Shown in pieces: positions 34,476 through 42,799 of a stretch of 64,000 bases of DNA. A program made the position numbers and the translations under genes. Source of the DNA: Bacillota bacterium (GTDB lineage Bacteria; Bacillota; Clostridia; DSM-8532); assembly GCA_023411795.1 (NCBI GenBank), contig JAEYOK010000039.1, forward strand, positions 120,672 through 184,671, given 5' to 3'. Each line of letters begins with the position of its first letter. Position 1 is the stretch's first letter. The notes beneath the pieces were generated by a model, which was not told the DNA's origin, searched no databases, and worked only from the letters and a program-made list of their open reading frames with translations.

Positions 34476-36893
34476 TTATTTAAGCATCTGATTGTTACTC
34501 AATAAATCCTTCCAGGGGTTACTTCTCTCAATCCTTAAGAGCGCATCCTTCATGTCGATACTATCAGGGGCCACGGTATCAAGCTCCTCCCATGAAATGG
34601 GCATGGAAACTTTGGCCCCTTTTCTCGCCCTTAATGAATAGGGGGCGATACTGGTAGCACCTCTGGCATTTCTTATCCAGTCAATAAATATTTTATCTGT
34701 TCTCTTGGCTTTTCTCACATTGCTTGTATACCTGTCAGGCCATTTCTGCTCCATAACTTCTGCAACACCCCGTGCGAAATCATGAAATGTATCCCAATTG
34801 ACTTTAGGCTTCAAGGGAACGACAACATGATAACCCTTTCCTCCGCTGGTCTTAAGGTATGAATCTAAAGAAAGCTCCAGTAAAATACTTTTTATATCCC
34901 GTACCCCCTGGCGGACTCTTTCTATATCCATGCCTTCATCGGGGTCCAGATCAAAGACCATCATATCGGGTTTTTCAAGCTCATCAACACGGCTTCCCCA
35001 GGTATGAAACTCCACTGTCCCCATTTGAGCTTCCAAGAGAAGCCCTGAAACATCTTCAATGTAGAAATAATCCTCAGCTTCTCCGCTGCCAGTGTTTATT
35101 GGTATGGTGACAACACCCTTGCTTCCCTGTCCGGGATGCTTTTTATAGAAACATGCTTGGGATACTCCTTTGGGACATCTCACTATGCTGAGAATCCTGT
35201 GTCTTACATAGGGTAGCATACGTTCCGACACCTTTTGGTAGTACCTTATTACCTCGGCTTTTGTAATTTCAGGATCTTCAAATATCACCTTATCCGGGCT
35301 TGAAACCTTTACTCCTCCTATAGTAATATTGCTGCTTTTTGTGTCAGATTCCACTAGCATCTCCAATTCTTTAGCTGATTCCCTTCTTATTTCCTTTGGA
35401 TCTTTATCTTCCCTAAAGCCTTTATAGCTTGCTTGTCTTAACTGATTATCCTCTGTCCATTCTGCGAATTTAATCTCTGCGGCAAGCTTCGGCTCTATCC
35501 ATGTTATCTTCTCACTTGACCTTGATTTTGGGGCATTCTTAAACGGTGAATCAGCTCTGGTTAAGCTTTTTAGTTTGGTTTCAAGTTCTTTGATGTTGCG
35601 CTTGTTAAAGCCTGTTCCGGCACGGCCGGCATAAATTAAATCATCACCTTCATATACTCCTAAAAGTAGTGAACTCAAGCCGCTTGTTTTTTTGTCCGAA
35701 AGTGTATAGCCTCCGATTACAAATTCCTGACGTTTATCACATTTTAGCTTAATCCAGTCGCCGTTTCTTGTACCGCTATATTTTGAATCAATTTTTTTAC
35801 CTATTATTCCTTCCATACCTGCTTCACATGCCACATCAAAGCTTTCTTTACCGTTTCCTTTGACATGTCTGCTGTAGTATAAATTATCCGGACAATCCTT
35901 CATAAGATTTTCGAGCAAACTTTTTCTTTCTTTAAGAGGTTGTCCCCTCAAGTCTTCACCATCTAACGCAAGTAAATCAAAAACAATATATGTGAGATTT
36001 TGACCCTTGGGATTTTTCATATAATTTTGCAAAGCCTGAAAATTTGTCTTTCCATTGGCATCGATGATTGTCATCTCGCCATCTAGTACCATAGCTCTAC
36101 CCTCGGCTAAACTAACTAATGAAGTAGCGACATCATAAAAGCGCTTCGTAAAATCATTACCGTTCCTTGTAATAAGCCTTGCTTTGTTTTCTTCCACAAA
36201 AGCTAATATTCTATAACCGTCATATTTCATTTCGAAAAGCCAGTCGTCGCCCTCCGGAACTGTATCTACCATCTTTGCAAGCTGTACATTCACATTATCA
36301 AATGGATTTTTTACGAAGCTTCTTTCCCGGCCTGCTTCGATTTCAGGCATGGTTCGTCCGGTCCTGATACTGGTAGTAAACTCGGTTACTCCGGTCTCGG
36401 ATTTTATATATTCATCTTTCTCTTTAAGTAAAAGCCAGTTGTCCTTTGATCCATCTTTTTTTGATTTAAGCTTTATTAAAGCCCACTTTCCTTTAAGTCG
36501 TATTCCCTTTAAGATAAACTTAAGAATCCCTTCATTTAAACCTTCATCAACATTGCCGTAAGGCTCCCATATGCCTTCATCCCAGAGCATTACCACTCCA
36601 CCGCCATACTCCCCCTTTGGAATAGTCCCTTCAAAATTCCTGTATTCCAAAGGATGATCCTCAACCTTTACGGCTAGCCTTTTGTCAGTGGTATTATAGG
36701 AAGGACCTTTGGGTACCGCCCAGCTCAAAAGAGCCCCGTTCCATTCCAGGCGAAAATCATAATGGTCTTTTCTCGCAATATGGTGCTGAACAACAAATCT
36801 TAGCTGCTCCTCAGAATCATCTTTTATACCTTCCGGCTCGGTTGTCCTGTCAAAATTTCTTTTTTGATTGTATTCACTTAGCTTCATATCCAT
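34476..36893 (-). CDS. ligD: multifunctional DNA ligase D (NHEJ)
   Basis: 805 residues with three modules in the order PE-LIG-POL, as in Pseudomonas. Phosphoesterase (HHIARKDHYDFRLEWNG, EGTIPKGEYGGGVV) about 35-150. ATP-dependent ligase with catalytic Lys223 in FEMKYDGYRI, GEMTIIDANGK and GIIGKKIDSKYSGTRNGDW, about 200-500. AEP-type polymerase with MVFDLDPDEG, KTSGGKGYHVVVPL and IDWIRNARGATSIAPYSLRA, about 530-805. With Ku next door it repairs double-strand breaks by end-joining, often in spores or stationary cells. Starts at 36893, 9 nt after the ku stop. Confidence 0.95.
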   Translation of the reverse strand: MDMKLSEYNQKRNFDRTTEPEGIKDDSEEQLRFVVQHHIARKDHYDFRLEWNGALLSWAVPKGPSYNTTDKRLAVKVEDHPLEYRNFEGTIPKGEYGGGVVMLWDEGIWEPYGNVDEGLNEGILKFILKGIRLKGKWALIKLKSKKDGSKDNWLLLKEKDEYIKSETGVTEFTTSIRTGRTMPEIEAGRERSFVKNPFDNVNVQLAKMVDTVPEGDDWLFEMKYDGYRILAFVEENKARLITRNGNDFTKRFYDVATSLVSLAEGRAMVLDGEMTIIDANGKTNFQALQNYMKNPKGQNLTYIVFDLLALDGEDLRGQPLKERKSLLENLMKDCPDNLYYSRHVKGNGKESFDVACEAGMEGIIGKKIDSKYSGTRNGDWIKLKCDKRQEFVIGGYTLSDKKTSGLSSLLLGVYEGDDLIYAGRAGTGFNKRNIKELETKLKSLTRADSPFKNAPKSRSSEKITWIEPKLAAEIKFAEWTEDNQLRQASYKGFREDKDPKEIRRESAKELEMLVESDTKSSNITIGGVKVSSPDKVIFEDPEITKAEVIRYYQKVSERMLPYVRHRILSIVRCPKGVSQACFYKKHPGQGSKGVVTIPINTGSGEAEDYFYIEDVSGLLLEAQMGTVEFHTWGSRVDELEKPDMMVFDLDPDEGMDIERVRQGVRDIKSILLELSLDSYLKTSGGKGYHVVVPLKPKVNWDTFHDFARGVAEVMEQKWPDRYTSNVRKAKRTDKIFIDWIRNARGATSIAPYSLRARKGAKVSMPISWEELDTVAPDSIDMKDALLRIERSNPWKDLLSNNQMLK

Positions 36894-36902
36894 AATATCA
36901 TG

Positions 36903-37676
36903 CTATACAACTACCTTTTCTTTTTTTACTTTCTCTACACTGGCCTTGAGAGCCTCCATAAGATCAATAACCCTGCTGGGATTGTCAGATTTGGCTGCTA
37001 CTACCTCTTTGCCCGAAATTTTGGTTTCTATAAGTTCTCGAAGTTTCTCCTGATATTCGTCCTTATACTGAGATGCATCAAATGGTGTATCCATTGAATT
37101 AATGAGCATTTTGGCCATATTTAGTTCCTGCTCGGATACATTTGGCTTTGAATACTGCCTTTGAAGCTCTTTAATATCATCTGCATAGAACATGGTTGAA
37201 ATAATAATTCCGTCTTCCCGGGGTATTATTGCCATAAGCGTATCCTTTGTGCCCATAACTGTTTTACCTATAGCTATTTTCTGTTCTGCCATAAGAGCTG
37301 ATCTCAGTAGTTCAAAGGCTTTTTCACCCCCTGTTTCAGGAGCGGCCTGATAGGTTTTGTTATAATATACAGGTGATATCTGATTCAACTGGGCAAAGTG
37401 CAGAATCTGAATTGATTTTTCTTTTTCGGTCTTAATCTTTTCAATCTCTTCATCTGTTATTACCACATACTTATCATCGTCATACTCGTACCCTTTTACT
37501 ATTTCTTCGGCCTTAATCTCCTTGCCGCAATTAGCACATGTCTTTTTGTATCGGATACGGCTGTTGTCATCTTTATGAAGCTGATTAAAATGAATGTCAT
37601 TATCCTGTGTTGCATTGTACATTGCAATCGGAATTGCAACCATGCCGAAAGTTATAACCGATTTACGCGATATCAT
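36903..37676 (-). CDS. ku: Ku DNA end-binding protein
   Basis: Bacterial Ku, 257 residues, forms the homodimeric ring on DNA ends that recruits LigD. Begins SVITFGMVAIPIAMYNA, contains the CxxC pair CANCGKEI, EIVKGYEYDDDKYVVITDEE and INSMDTPFDASQYKDEYQEK. Lysine-rich C-terminal tail (KKEKVVV), as is usual for DNA contact. Ribosome site GGAGGTG at 7 nt. First gene of a two-gene operon with ligD. Confidence 0.95.
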   Translation of the reverse strand: MISRKSVITFGMVAIPIAMYNATQDNDIHFNQLHKDDNSRIRYKKTCANCGKEIKAEEIVKGYEYDDDKYVVITDEEIEKIKTEKEKSIQILHFAQLNQISPVYYNKTYQAAPETGGEKAFELLRSALMAEQKIAIGKTVMGTKDTLMAIIPREDGIIISTMFYADDIKELQRQYSKPNVSEQELNMAKMLINSMDTPFDASQYKDEYQEKLRELIETKISGKEVVAAKSDNPSRVIDLMEALKASVEKVKKEKVVV

Positions 37677-37736
37677 GGTGAAACACCTCCGACATTATTG
37701 TTTCATAGTTTCATTATTTAATACCTATAAGTAAAA

Positions 37737-37771
37737 GGGGCAATGAATGAAGTAACTTGATTCATTGCCCC
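37737..37771 (-). terminator. terminator of the pirin gene
   Basis: Perfect 12-bp stem GGGGCAATGAAT / ATTCATTGCCCC with an 11-nt loop, followed on the minus strand by TTTTACTT. It isolates the pirin gene from ku-ligD. Confidence 0.85.
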
Positions 37772-37815
37772 TAAACTCATAAATTAATGGATTATGTATC
37801 CCTTGATTAACGTTA

Positions 37816-38655
37816 TCAGTAAGAGATTTTATTTTGTATAAATGTGCCTCTCTTTAAATCATCAAAAGCTTTATTCAATTCTTCTTTTGTGTTCATAACG
37901 ATAGGACCACCCCAAGCTACCGGTTCATCCAGTCGTTTTGAGCTTATAAATAATACTTGAGCTTTTTCATCTGTAGCCTTTATCTCTACCGTATCTCCAA
38001 ATGTTAGCTTTACAGCCGTCTTTTCCTTTACAAGTTCACCCCCGATATATGCGTCTCCTAAAAGGGTAAACACCATGACAGAGTGCTCGCTTTCTGTATC
38101 CAAAGCAATAGATGCGTTGGAGTTTAGGTGCAAATCATAATAGTTTAGCGGAAGATATTTGCTCATATATCCTTTTCTTCCTTCGAACTCGCCCGCCAAC
38201 AGTCTTAATTTGCCCCAATTAAACTCTATTTCCTCAATTTCTGTGCTTTTTATGCTGTGATAAGCTGGAGGTACCATTTTGTCTTTTGCAGGAAGATTTA
38301 GCCAAAGCTGTACACCAAGCATTCGCTTGGCAGCAGGCAATTTTTCTTCATGCATAATACCGGAACCAGCTGTCATCCATTGTACTTCCCCATCACCAAT
38401 CGTATCCTCATTCCCTAAGCTGTCCCTATGAGTCATAAACCCACGATACACATAACTGATTGTTTCGATGCCTCTGTGGGGATGCATGGGAAATCCCGCT
38501 GTGTAATCATCCGGATTTGTGCTATCAAAGGAATCAAGCATTAAAATCGGATCATATTCCTGTACCGTACTGTTTCCCAGAACCCTGACCAAGCTCACAC
38601 CGGCTCCGTCCTTCGTCCTATAACCTCTCACTTGTTTCTTAATTTTTCTTTCCAT
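37816..38655 (-). CDS. pirin family protein
   Basis: Bicupin of about 279 residues. Metal/His motif FPMHPHRGIETISYV, then GDGEVQWMTAGSGIMHEE and LGVQLWLNLPAKDKM are diagnostic of pirins, some of which have quercetinase activity or act as redox-sensing cofactors. Function in this organism unknown. Start chosen at 38655 because GGAGG lies 8 nt upstream; the frame extends 5 codons more without support. Single-gene unit. Confidence 0.88.
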   Translation of the reverse strand: MERKIKKQVRGYRTKDGAGVSLVRVLGNSTVQEYDPILMLDSFDSTNPDDYTAGFPMHPHRGIETISYVYRGFMTHRDSLGNEDTIGDGEVQWMTAGSGIMHEEKLPAAKRMLGVQLWLNLPAKDKMVPPAYHSIKSTEIEEIEFNWGKLRLLAGEFEGRKGYMSKYLPLNYYDLHLNSNASIALDTESEHSVMVFTLLGDAYIGGELVKEKTAVKLTFGDTVEIKATDEKAQVLFISSKRLDEPVAWGGPIVMNTKEELNKAFDDLKRGTFIQNKISY

Positions 38656-38835
38656 ATAATTAGCCTCCATCTTTTAATTCCTTAGGAAACCCATACATGT
38701 CATCTTTGACATAGTATATCATATTCCTCAAATAATGAGCAGTTAGTTGGCAGCTAATAGAAAAAGCTTCTTCTATGAAGAAACTTTTATGTGGAATCTA
38801 CTTTATTGGATAAGTTGCTTTTACACATAATTTTA

Positions 38836-39774
38836 TCAATAACACTTTTTTAATGACATAATGATCTTCTTAAATAGGCTTACAACCTGCGGATCAAACT
38901 GCTTACCGGCGTTTTTCGTTAACTCTGCGATAGCTTCTTCCAAACCCATGCTCTTTCGGTAAACCCGGTCACTGGTCATTGCATCATAGGCGTCTGCGAC
39001 GGCAAGAATGCGGCTGGGAAGGGGAATATTATCAGCCTTCAATCCCAATGGATAACCTTTTCCATCCCAACGCTCGTGATGAAATAGGATGTAATTCGCC
39101 ACAGCCCCAAGGTTCGGAAATTCCTTGACAATTCGCCATCCTATTTCAGAGTGACGTTTCATTTCAATCCATTCTTTGCTTGTAAGTGGTGCAGGTTTTT
39201 TTAGTATAGCAGGATTGATGCCAATCTTACCAATATCGTGAAGAACCGCCAGTAATGAAAGTTCCTCCATTTCTTCAATTGTTAAATTAAAATGAATGCC
39301 TAGGAGTTGGCAGGTTTCCTCCAATCTACTTGCGTGTTCCTTTGTCTCTGCACATTGTTCGTTCAAAGCTGCCAGCAGCATGTTTATGGTAGAGTTCTGA
39401 TATGTATTTTCCTCGAGGTCATCATTTGTCTCTCTAAGTATAAGAGCAAAGTACTCTCCATTAGATGGAACAATTATAACATCGCAATCTCTGTCAAGCA
39501 CTTCGACATACCTAGATATTTCATGTATTTTTTTTGAAGTAAGGGCCCCGTTGAAGTATTCAATCCAATCGAATTTACGCTGTTTTCCTAAAAACACCTC
39601 GGAGGCCTTTTTCCCGAGTATATGTTCCCTACTCAAGCCTATCATTTTTTGAAAACCAACACTGGCATCCAGAAATATGCAATCAATAGCCTTTCCACAG
39701 TCGTTAAAAATCATTTGTAAAAACCCGAAAGCAATCATTGGAAAGGCTATCAATTCATTTGTTAAGTTACTCAT
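38836..39774 (-). CDS. PAS-like/HD-GYP c-di-GMP phosphodiesterase
   Basis: 312 residues. The first 120 form a PAS-like sensor (CIFLDASVGFQKMIGLSREH, GKKASEVF). The rest is HD-GYP: LLAVLHDIGKIGINPAIL, FHHERWDGKGYPLGL, RILAVADAYDAMTSDRVYR. HD and GYP residues are present, so c-di-GMP hydrolysis is likely. Last gene of che operon 2, 78 nt after cheD, which suggests it links chemotaxis signalling to the motile-sessile switch. Confidence 0.88.
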   Translation of the reverse strand: MSNLTNELIAFPMIAFGFLQMIFNDCGKAIDCIFLDASVGFQKMIGLSREHILGKKASEVFLGKQRKFDWIEYFNGALTSKKIHEISRYVEVLDRDCDVIIVPSNGEYFALILRETNDDLEENTYQNSTINMLLAALNEQCAETKEHASRLEETCQLLGIHFNLTIEEMEELSLLAVLHDIGKIGINPAILKKPAPLTSKEWIEMKRHSEIGWRIVKEFPNLGAVANYILFHHERWDGKGYPLGLKADNIPLPSRILAVADAYDAMTSDRVYRKSMGLEEAIAELTKNAGKQFDPQVVSLFKKIIMSLKKCY

Positions 39775-39851
39775 TGGTCACGACTTCCTTTCTTAATCGT
39801 TTTTCTTATCTTTACTGATGCCAATACCTAAACGAGCTTTGAACGAATTGC

Positions 39852-40319
39852 TTATATAATAGGTTGACTGCGAACTACCACCACTCCTGTTTTTACTTCC
39901 ATCGCTATACTTCTGCTTTCATTTCCCCGGAGATCAGCCTTTTGGACTGTCAATCGTATTTCCGATAATGTCCTCTTCACAGTATCAATGTTTTTCTTTC
40001 CAATTCTATAAAAGTCTAAATTAAGTATCGACTCCGCTCCACCGTATATTTGAACCTGAAGACCTTCCTTACTGCAGCCATACTGTCTGTACATTGACTC
40101 TATAAGCAAAGGTATTCCTGTTTTAGCAAAATAAGCAGGGCGAATTTTCCTGTCCCTGTCATTCAATGGGGAAGGAAGGACAATATGTATCATTCCGGCA
40201 ACCTTTTTCTGAGGACTGTATACGGTTACTGCCACGCAGGAGGCCAACGCAAATGTTCTGATGATGGCATCTTCGTTATTTGTTACGACGTACTCTCCCA
40301 TTCCTACTATCAAATCCAT
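39852..40319 (-). CDS. cheD: chemoreceptor glutamine deamidase CheD
   Basis: 155 residues. Catalytic Cys28 in ALASCVAV and His45 in GMIHIVLP, with Thr22 upstream, as in CheD. YGGAESILN and IGKKNIDTVKRTL complete the family. It deamidates MCP glutamines and in Firmicutes binds CheC/CheY-P. No cheC is present in the window. Starts 9 nt after cheB stop with GGGGG at 6 nt. Confidence 0.93.
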   Translation of the reverse strand: MDLIVGMGEYVVTNNEDAIIRTFALASCVAVTVYSPQKKVAGMIHIVLPSPLNDRDRKIRPAYFAKTGIPLLIESMYRQYGCSKEGLQVQIYGGAESILNLDFYRIGKKNIDTVKRTLSEIRLTVQKADLRGNESRSIAMEVKTGVVVVRSQPII

Positions 40320-40328
40320 TGAAACCCC

Positions 40329-41357
40329 CTACTTGAACAACTGAGATAATGCTTGAGGTATATTTTCCAATGCTGTCTGTATTTCCACAGCTCCAATATC
40401 AAAAGCTACTTTAGGCATTCCGTATACAACGGATGAAGCTTTGTCCTGGCCTATAGTCCGGCCACCCTTCCTCCGTATGTTTAGTAATCCTTTAGCTCCG
40501 TCATAGCCCATTCCTGTCAGTATAATTCCAACCGCATTTTTGCCTGCTTCCTTAGCCACCGACTCAAACAAAACATCCACGGAAGGGCAATGCCCGTTTA
40601 CCTTATCACCATTGAAGCACTCAACCTGATACCTTTTCCCGGCTTTCTTAATCCTCATATGCTGGCCTCCAGGCGCTATCAGAACTCTACCAGCTTCCAC
40701 ATAATCACCGCTTACCGCTTCCTTAACTTTAAGAGATGTTTGGTTGTCCAGTCTTTCAGCAAACATTCTCGAGAAAATCGGAGGTATATGCTGTACAATT
40801 ACGATGCCCGGAACAGCGGGAGGGAGAAGTTTGAGAATATTGTATATTGCCTCGGTTCCACCAGTAGAAGCGCCAATCGCGATGATTTCTCCTGCATCCT
40901 GTACCATATTGCCAGTGACACTAAGCGTCGTTTTTTTGCGTTCCAACAATGCGGTTTTTGAGGCGATGGAGGCCGTTTTTATACTTTGTATTAATTCTCT
41001 AATGAAATCCTCTATACATTTGGTCGAGCTACCGTCGGGCTTAGCGACAAAATCTACAACACCTGCTTCCATCGCGTCAAAAACCGCATTACTGACAGCA
41101 CTTACCATGATAATGGGGATAAAACACTGAGGTAATAACCAGCGTGCAAATTCAATTCCGTTCATTTTGGGCATTTCCACATCACAGGTGATCACGTCAG
41201 GACGAAACTCAACTATTTTATCTCTTGCCTCAAAAGGGTCAGCTGCAACAGCGGCCACCTCAATCTGAGGATCGGAGGATATACTTCTCACAATCATATC
41301 GCGGGATACTATACTATCGTCAACCACCAATACGCGGATTTTCTTCTTTATCTCCAT
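40329..41357 (-). CDS. cheB: chemotaxis methylesterase CheB (operon 2)
   Basis: 342 residues, close paralogue of the operon 1 CheB. Phospho-acceptor Asp59 (VITCDVEMPKMNG), catalytic Ser in IAIGASTGGTEAI, His in IVQHIPPIFSRMFA and Asp in ILTGMGYDGAKG. Runs of identity extend through the C-terminal domain (GYDGAKG and VVYGMPKVAFDIG), which points to duplication of the whole che block. Starts 6 nt after cheR. Confidence 0.95.
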   Translation of the reverse strand: MEIKKKIRVLVVDDSIVSRDMIVRSISSDPQIEVAAVAADPFEARDKIVEFRPDVITCDVEMPKMNGIEFARWLLPQCFIPIIMVSAVSNAVFDAMEAGVVDFVAKPDGSSTKCIEDFIRELIQSIKTASIASKTALLERKKTTLSVTGNMVQDAGEIIAIGASTGGTEAIYNILKLLPPAVPGIVIVQHIPPIFSRMFAERLDNQTSLKVKEAVSGDYVEAGRVLIAPGGQHMRIKKAGKRYQVECFNGDKVNGHCPSVDVLFESVAKEAGKNAVGIILTGMGYDGAKGLLNIRRKGGRTIGQDKASSVVYGMPKVAFDIGAVEIQTALENIPQALSQLFK

Positions 41358-41363
41358 GTATCC

Positions 41364-42179
41364 CTACTCCTTCCTGTAAACTGCGGGCATTATATACCTG
41401 TAGCGCGTTTTTTCACGGTTTAGCCCTTCTGAATGCCCGATGAACAGGAAGCCTCCGGGTTCGGTAATATCATATAAACGTTCAGCAAGTCTGTTCTTGG
41501 TTTCATTATCAAAATAGATCATAACATTCCTGCAGAAAATAACTTGCATTTTCTTCCTAAAAGGATAAGTGGCATTCATTAAGTTGATATTGTTGAAAAT
41601 TACTTCATTTCTGATCTTCTCAGACAAAATATAATGCCCTGAGTCATATTCTTTGAAATATTTTTTTTTCCAGTTTACCGGCAGGTCCTTCATCTTCTCC
41701 TGGCTATAAATACCTGCCCGTGCGGCAGCAAGAACACCCTCAGAGATATCCGTTGCCAGTATTTTTGTGTCCCATCCCACTTTATTGGTACCGAAGAATT
41801 CATCAATAATCATTGCCAGCGTATAAGGTTCCTCTCCTGAGGAGCATGCCGCACTCCAAATACGCAGATCCCTATTTGTCACTGTCTTTGACAAATACGG
41901 CAGAACGATATCCCTGAAATATTTGAAATGTGCTGGTTCTCGCATGAAGAAAGTGTGGTTGGTTGTGATTCTGTCCAACATATCAGATGCGGCTTTCCCG
42001 GTTTTATCTGCAGTCACATAGCTCATATACTCAGTTAGACTGGTAAAATTCATACTTGACAATGTATACCCGAGTCTTCCCTCGACCAAGGTCTTTTTTT
42101 CATCCTTGAAGTGGATACCGTAATTAGCCTTTATATAATCGGCAAATTGCTTAAACTCTTGATCGTTTATAGAATTCAA
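41364..42179 (-). CDS. cheR: chemotaxis methyltransferase CheR (operon 2)
   Basis: 271 residues, paralogue of the operon 1 CheR. FKQFADYIKANYGIHFKDEK, SAM motif IWSAACSSGEEPYTLAMII and VIFCRNVMIYFDNETKNRL. The start is TTG at 42179, preceded by GGAGGGGG at 6 nt. Confidence 0.94.
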   Translation of the reverse strand: MNSINDQEFKQFADYIKANYGIHFKDEKKTLVEGRLGYTLSSMNFTSLTEYMSYVTADKTGKAASDMLDRITTNHTFFMREPAHFKYFRDIVLPYLSKTVTNRDLRIWSAACSSGEEPYTLAMIIDEFFGTNKVGWDTKILATDISEGVLAAARAGIYSQEKMKDLPVNWKKKYFKEYDSGHYILSEKIRNEVIFNNINLMNATYPFRKKMQVIFCRNVMIYFDNETKNRLAERLYDITEPGGFLFIGHSEGLNREKTRYRYIMPAVYRKE

Positions 42180-42262
42180 AGTGCACCCCCTCCTTTATAA
42201 AGGAAAGAAGGGCCCTAAAGGCTCTCCTTAAAACTTTGTCACTATTGATTTAAATATTCATA

Positions 42263-42757
42263 TCAAGTCACGGAGTTGAGTAACTCGACCTCATCGTCTG
42301 TCAGTATTCTCTTACAGTCCAGAAGCAGTTTGACGTTTCCATCAGCCTTGCCTACACCTTTGAGGTATTTTAGACCACCTTTATTAATATCGGGAGGAGG
42401 CGCTATATCCTCGTCAGAGATAGCGATTACCTCAGAAACGCTGTCTACAATCAACCCGGTTGAAACTTCATTTGTATCAAGGACGATTATACATGTTCTA
42501 TCATCATAATCCCTAACTGTCTTTTTAAATCGCAACCGGGCGTCTATAACAGGAATGATTTTGCCACGAAGATTAGTGATTCCTTTTACATACTCTGGCA
42601 TCTCTGGGACCACAGTAATAGGCTGAATACCAATAATTTCGGTAATGAAGCGAATCTCAATTCCATACAACTCATTTCCAATAGAAAAGATAAGATACTT
42701 TCCTTTCAGTGTATCTTCCTCTTGTTCATCTAGGTTCAACAAGTCATTCTGTGCCAT
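42263..42757 (-). CDS. cheW: chemotaxis coupling protein CheW (operon 2)
   Basis: 164 residues, the same length as the operon 1 CheW. YLIFSIGNELYGIEIRFITEI, MPEYVKGITNLRGKIIPVIDAR and GLIVDSVSEVIAI. Strong AAGGAGG site. Couples receptors to the CheA encoded upstream. Confidence 0.95.
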   Translation of the reverse strand: MAQNDLLNLDEQEEDTLKGKYLIFSIGNELYGIEIRFITEIIGIQPITVVPEMPEYVKGITNLRGKIIPVIDARLRFKKTVRDYDDRTCIIVLDTNEVSTGLIVDSVSEVIAISDEDIAPPPDINKGGLKYLKGVGKADGNVKLLLDCKRILTDDEVELLNSVT

Positions 42758-42799
42758 TTTTAAACCTCCTTTTGTTTTACTTAATGTATAAAACCATTG

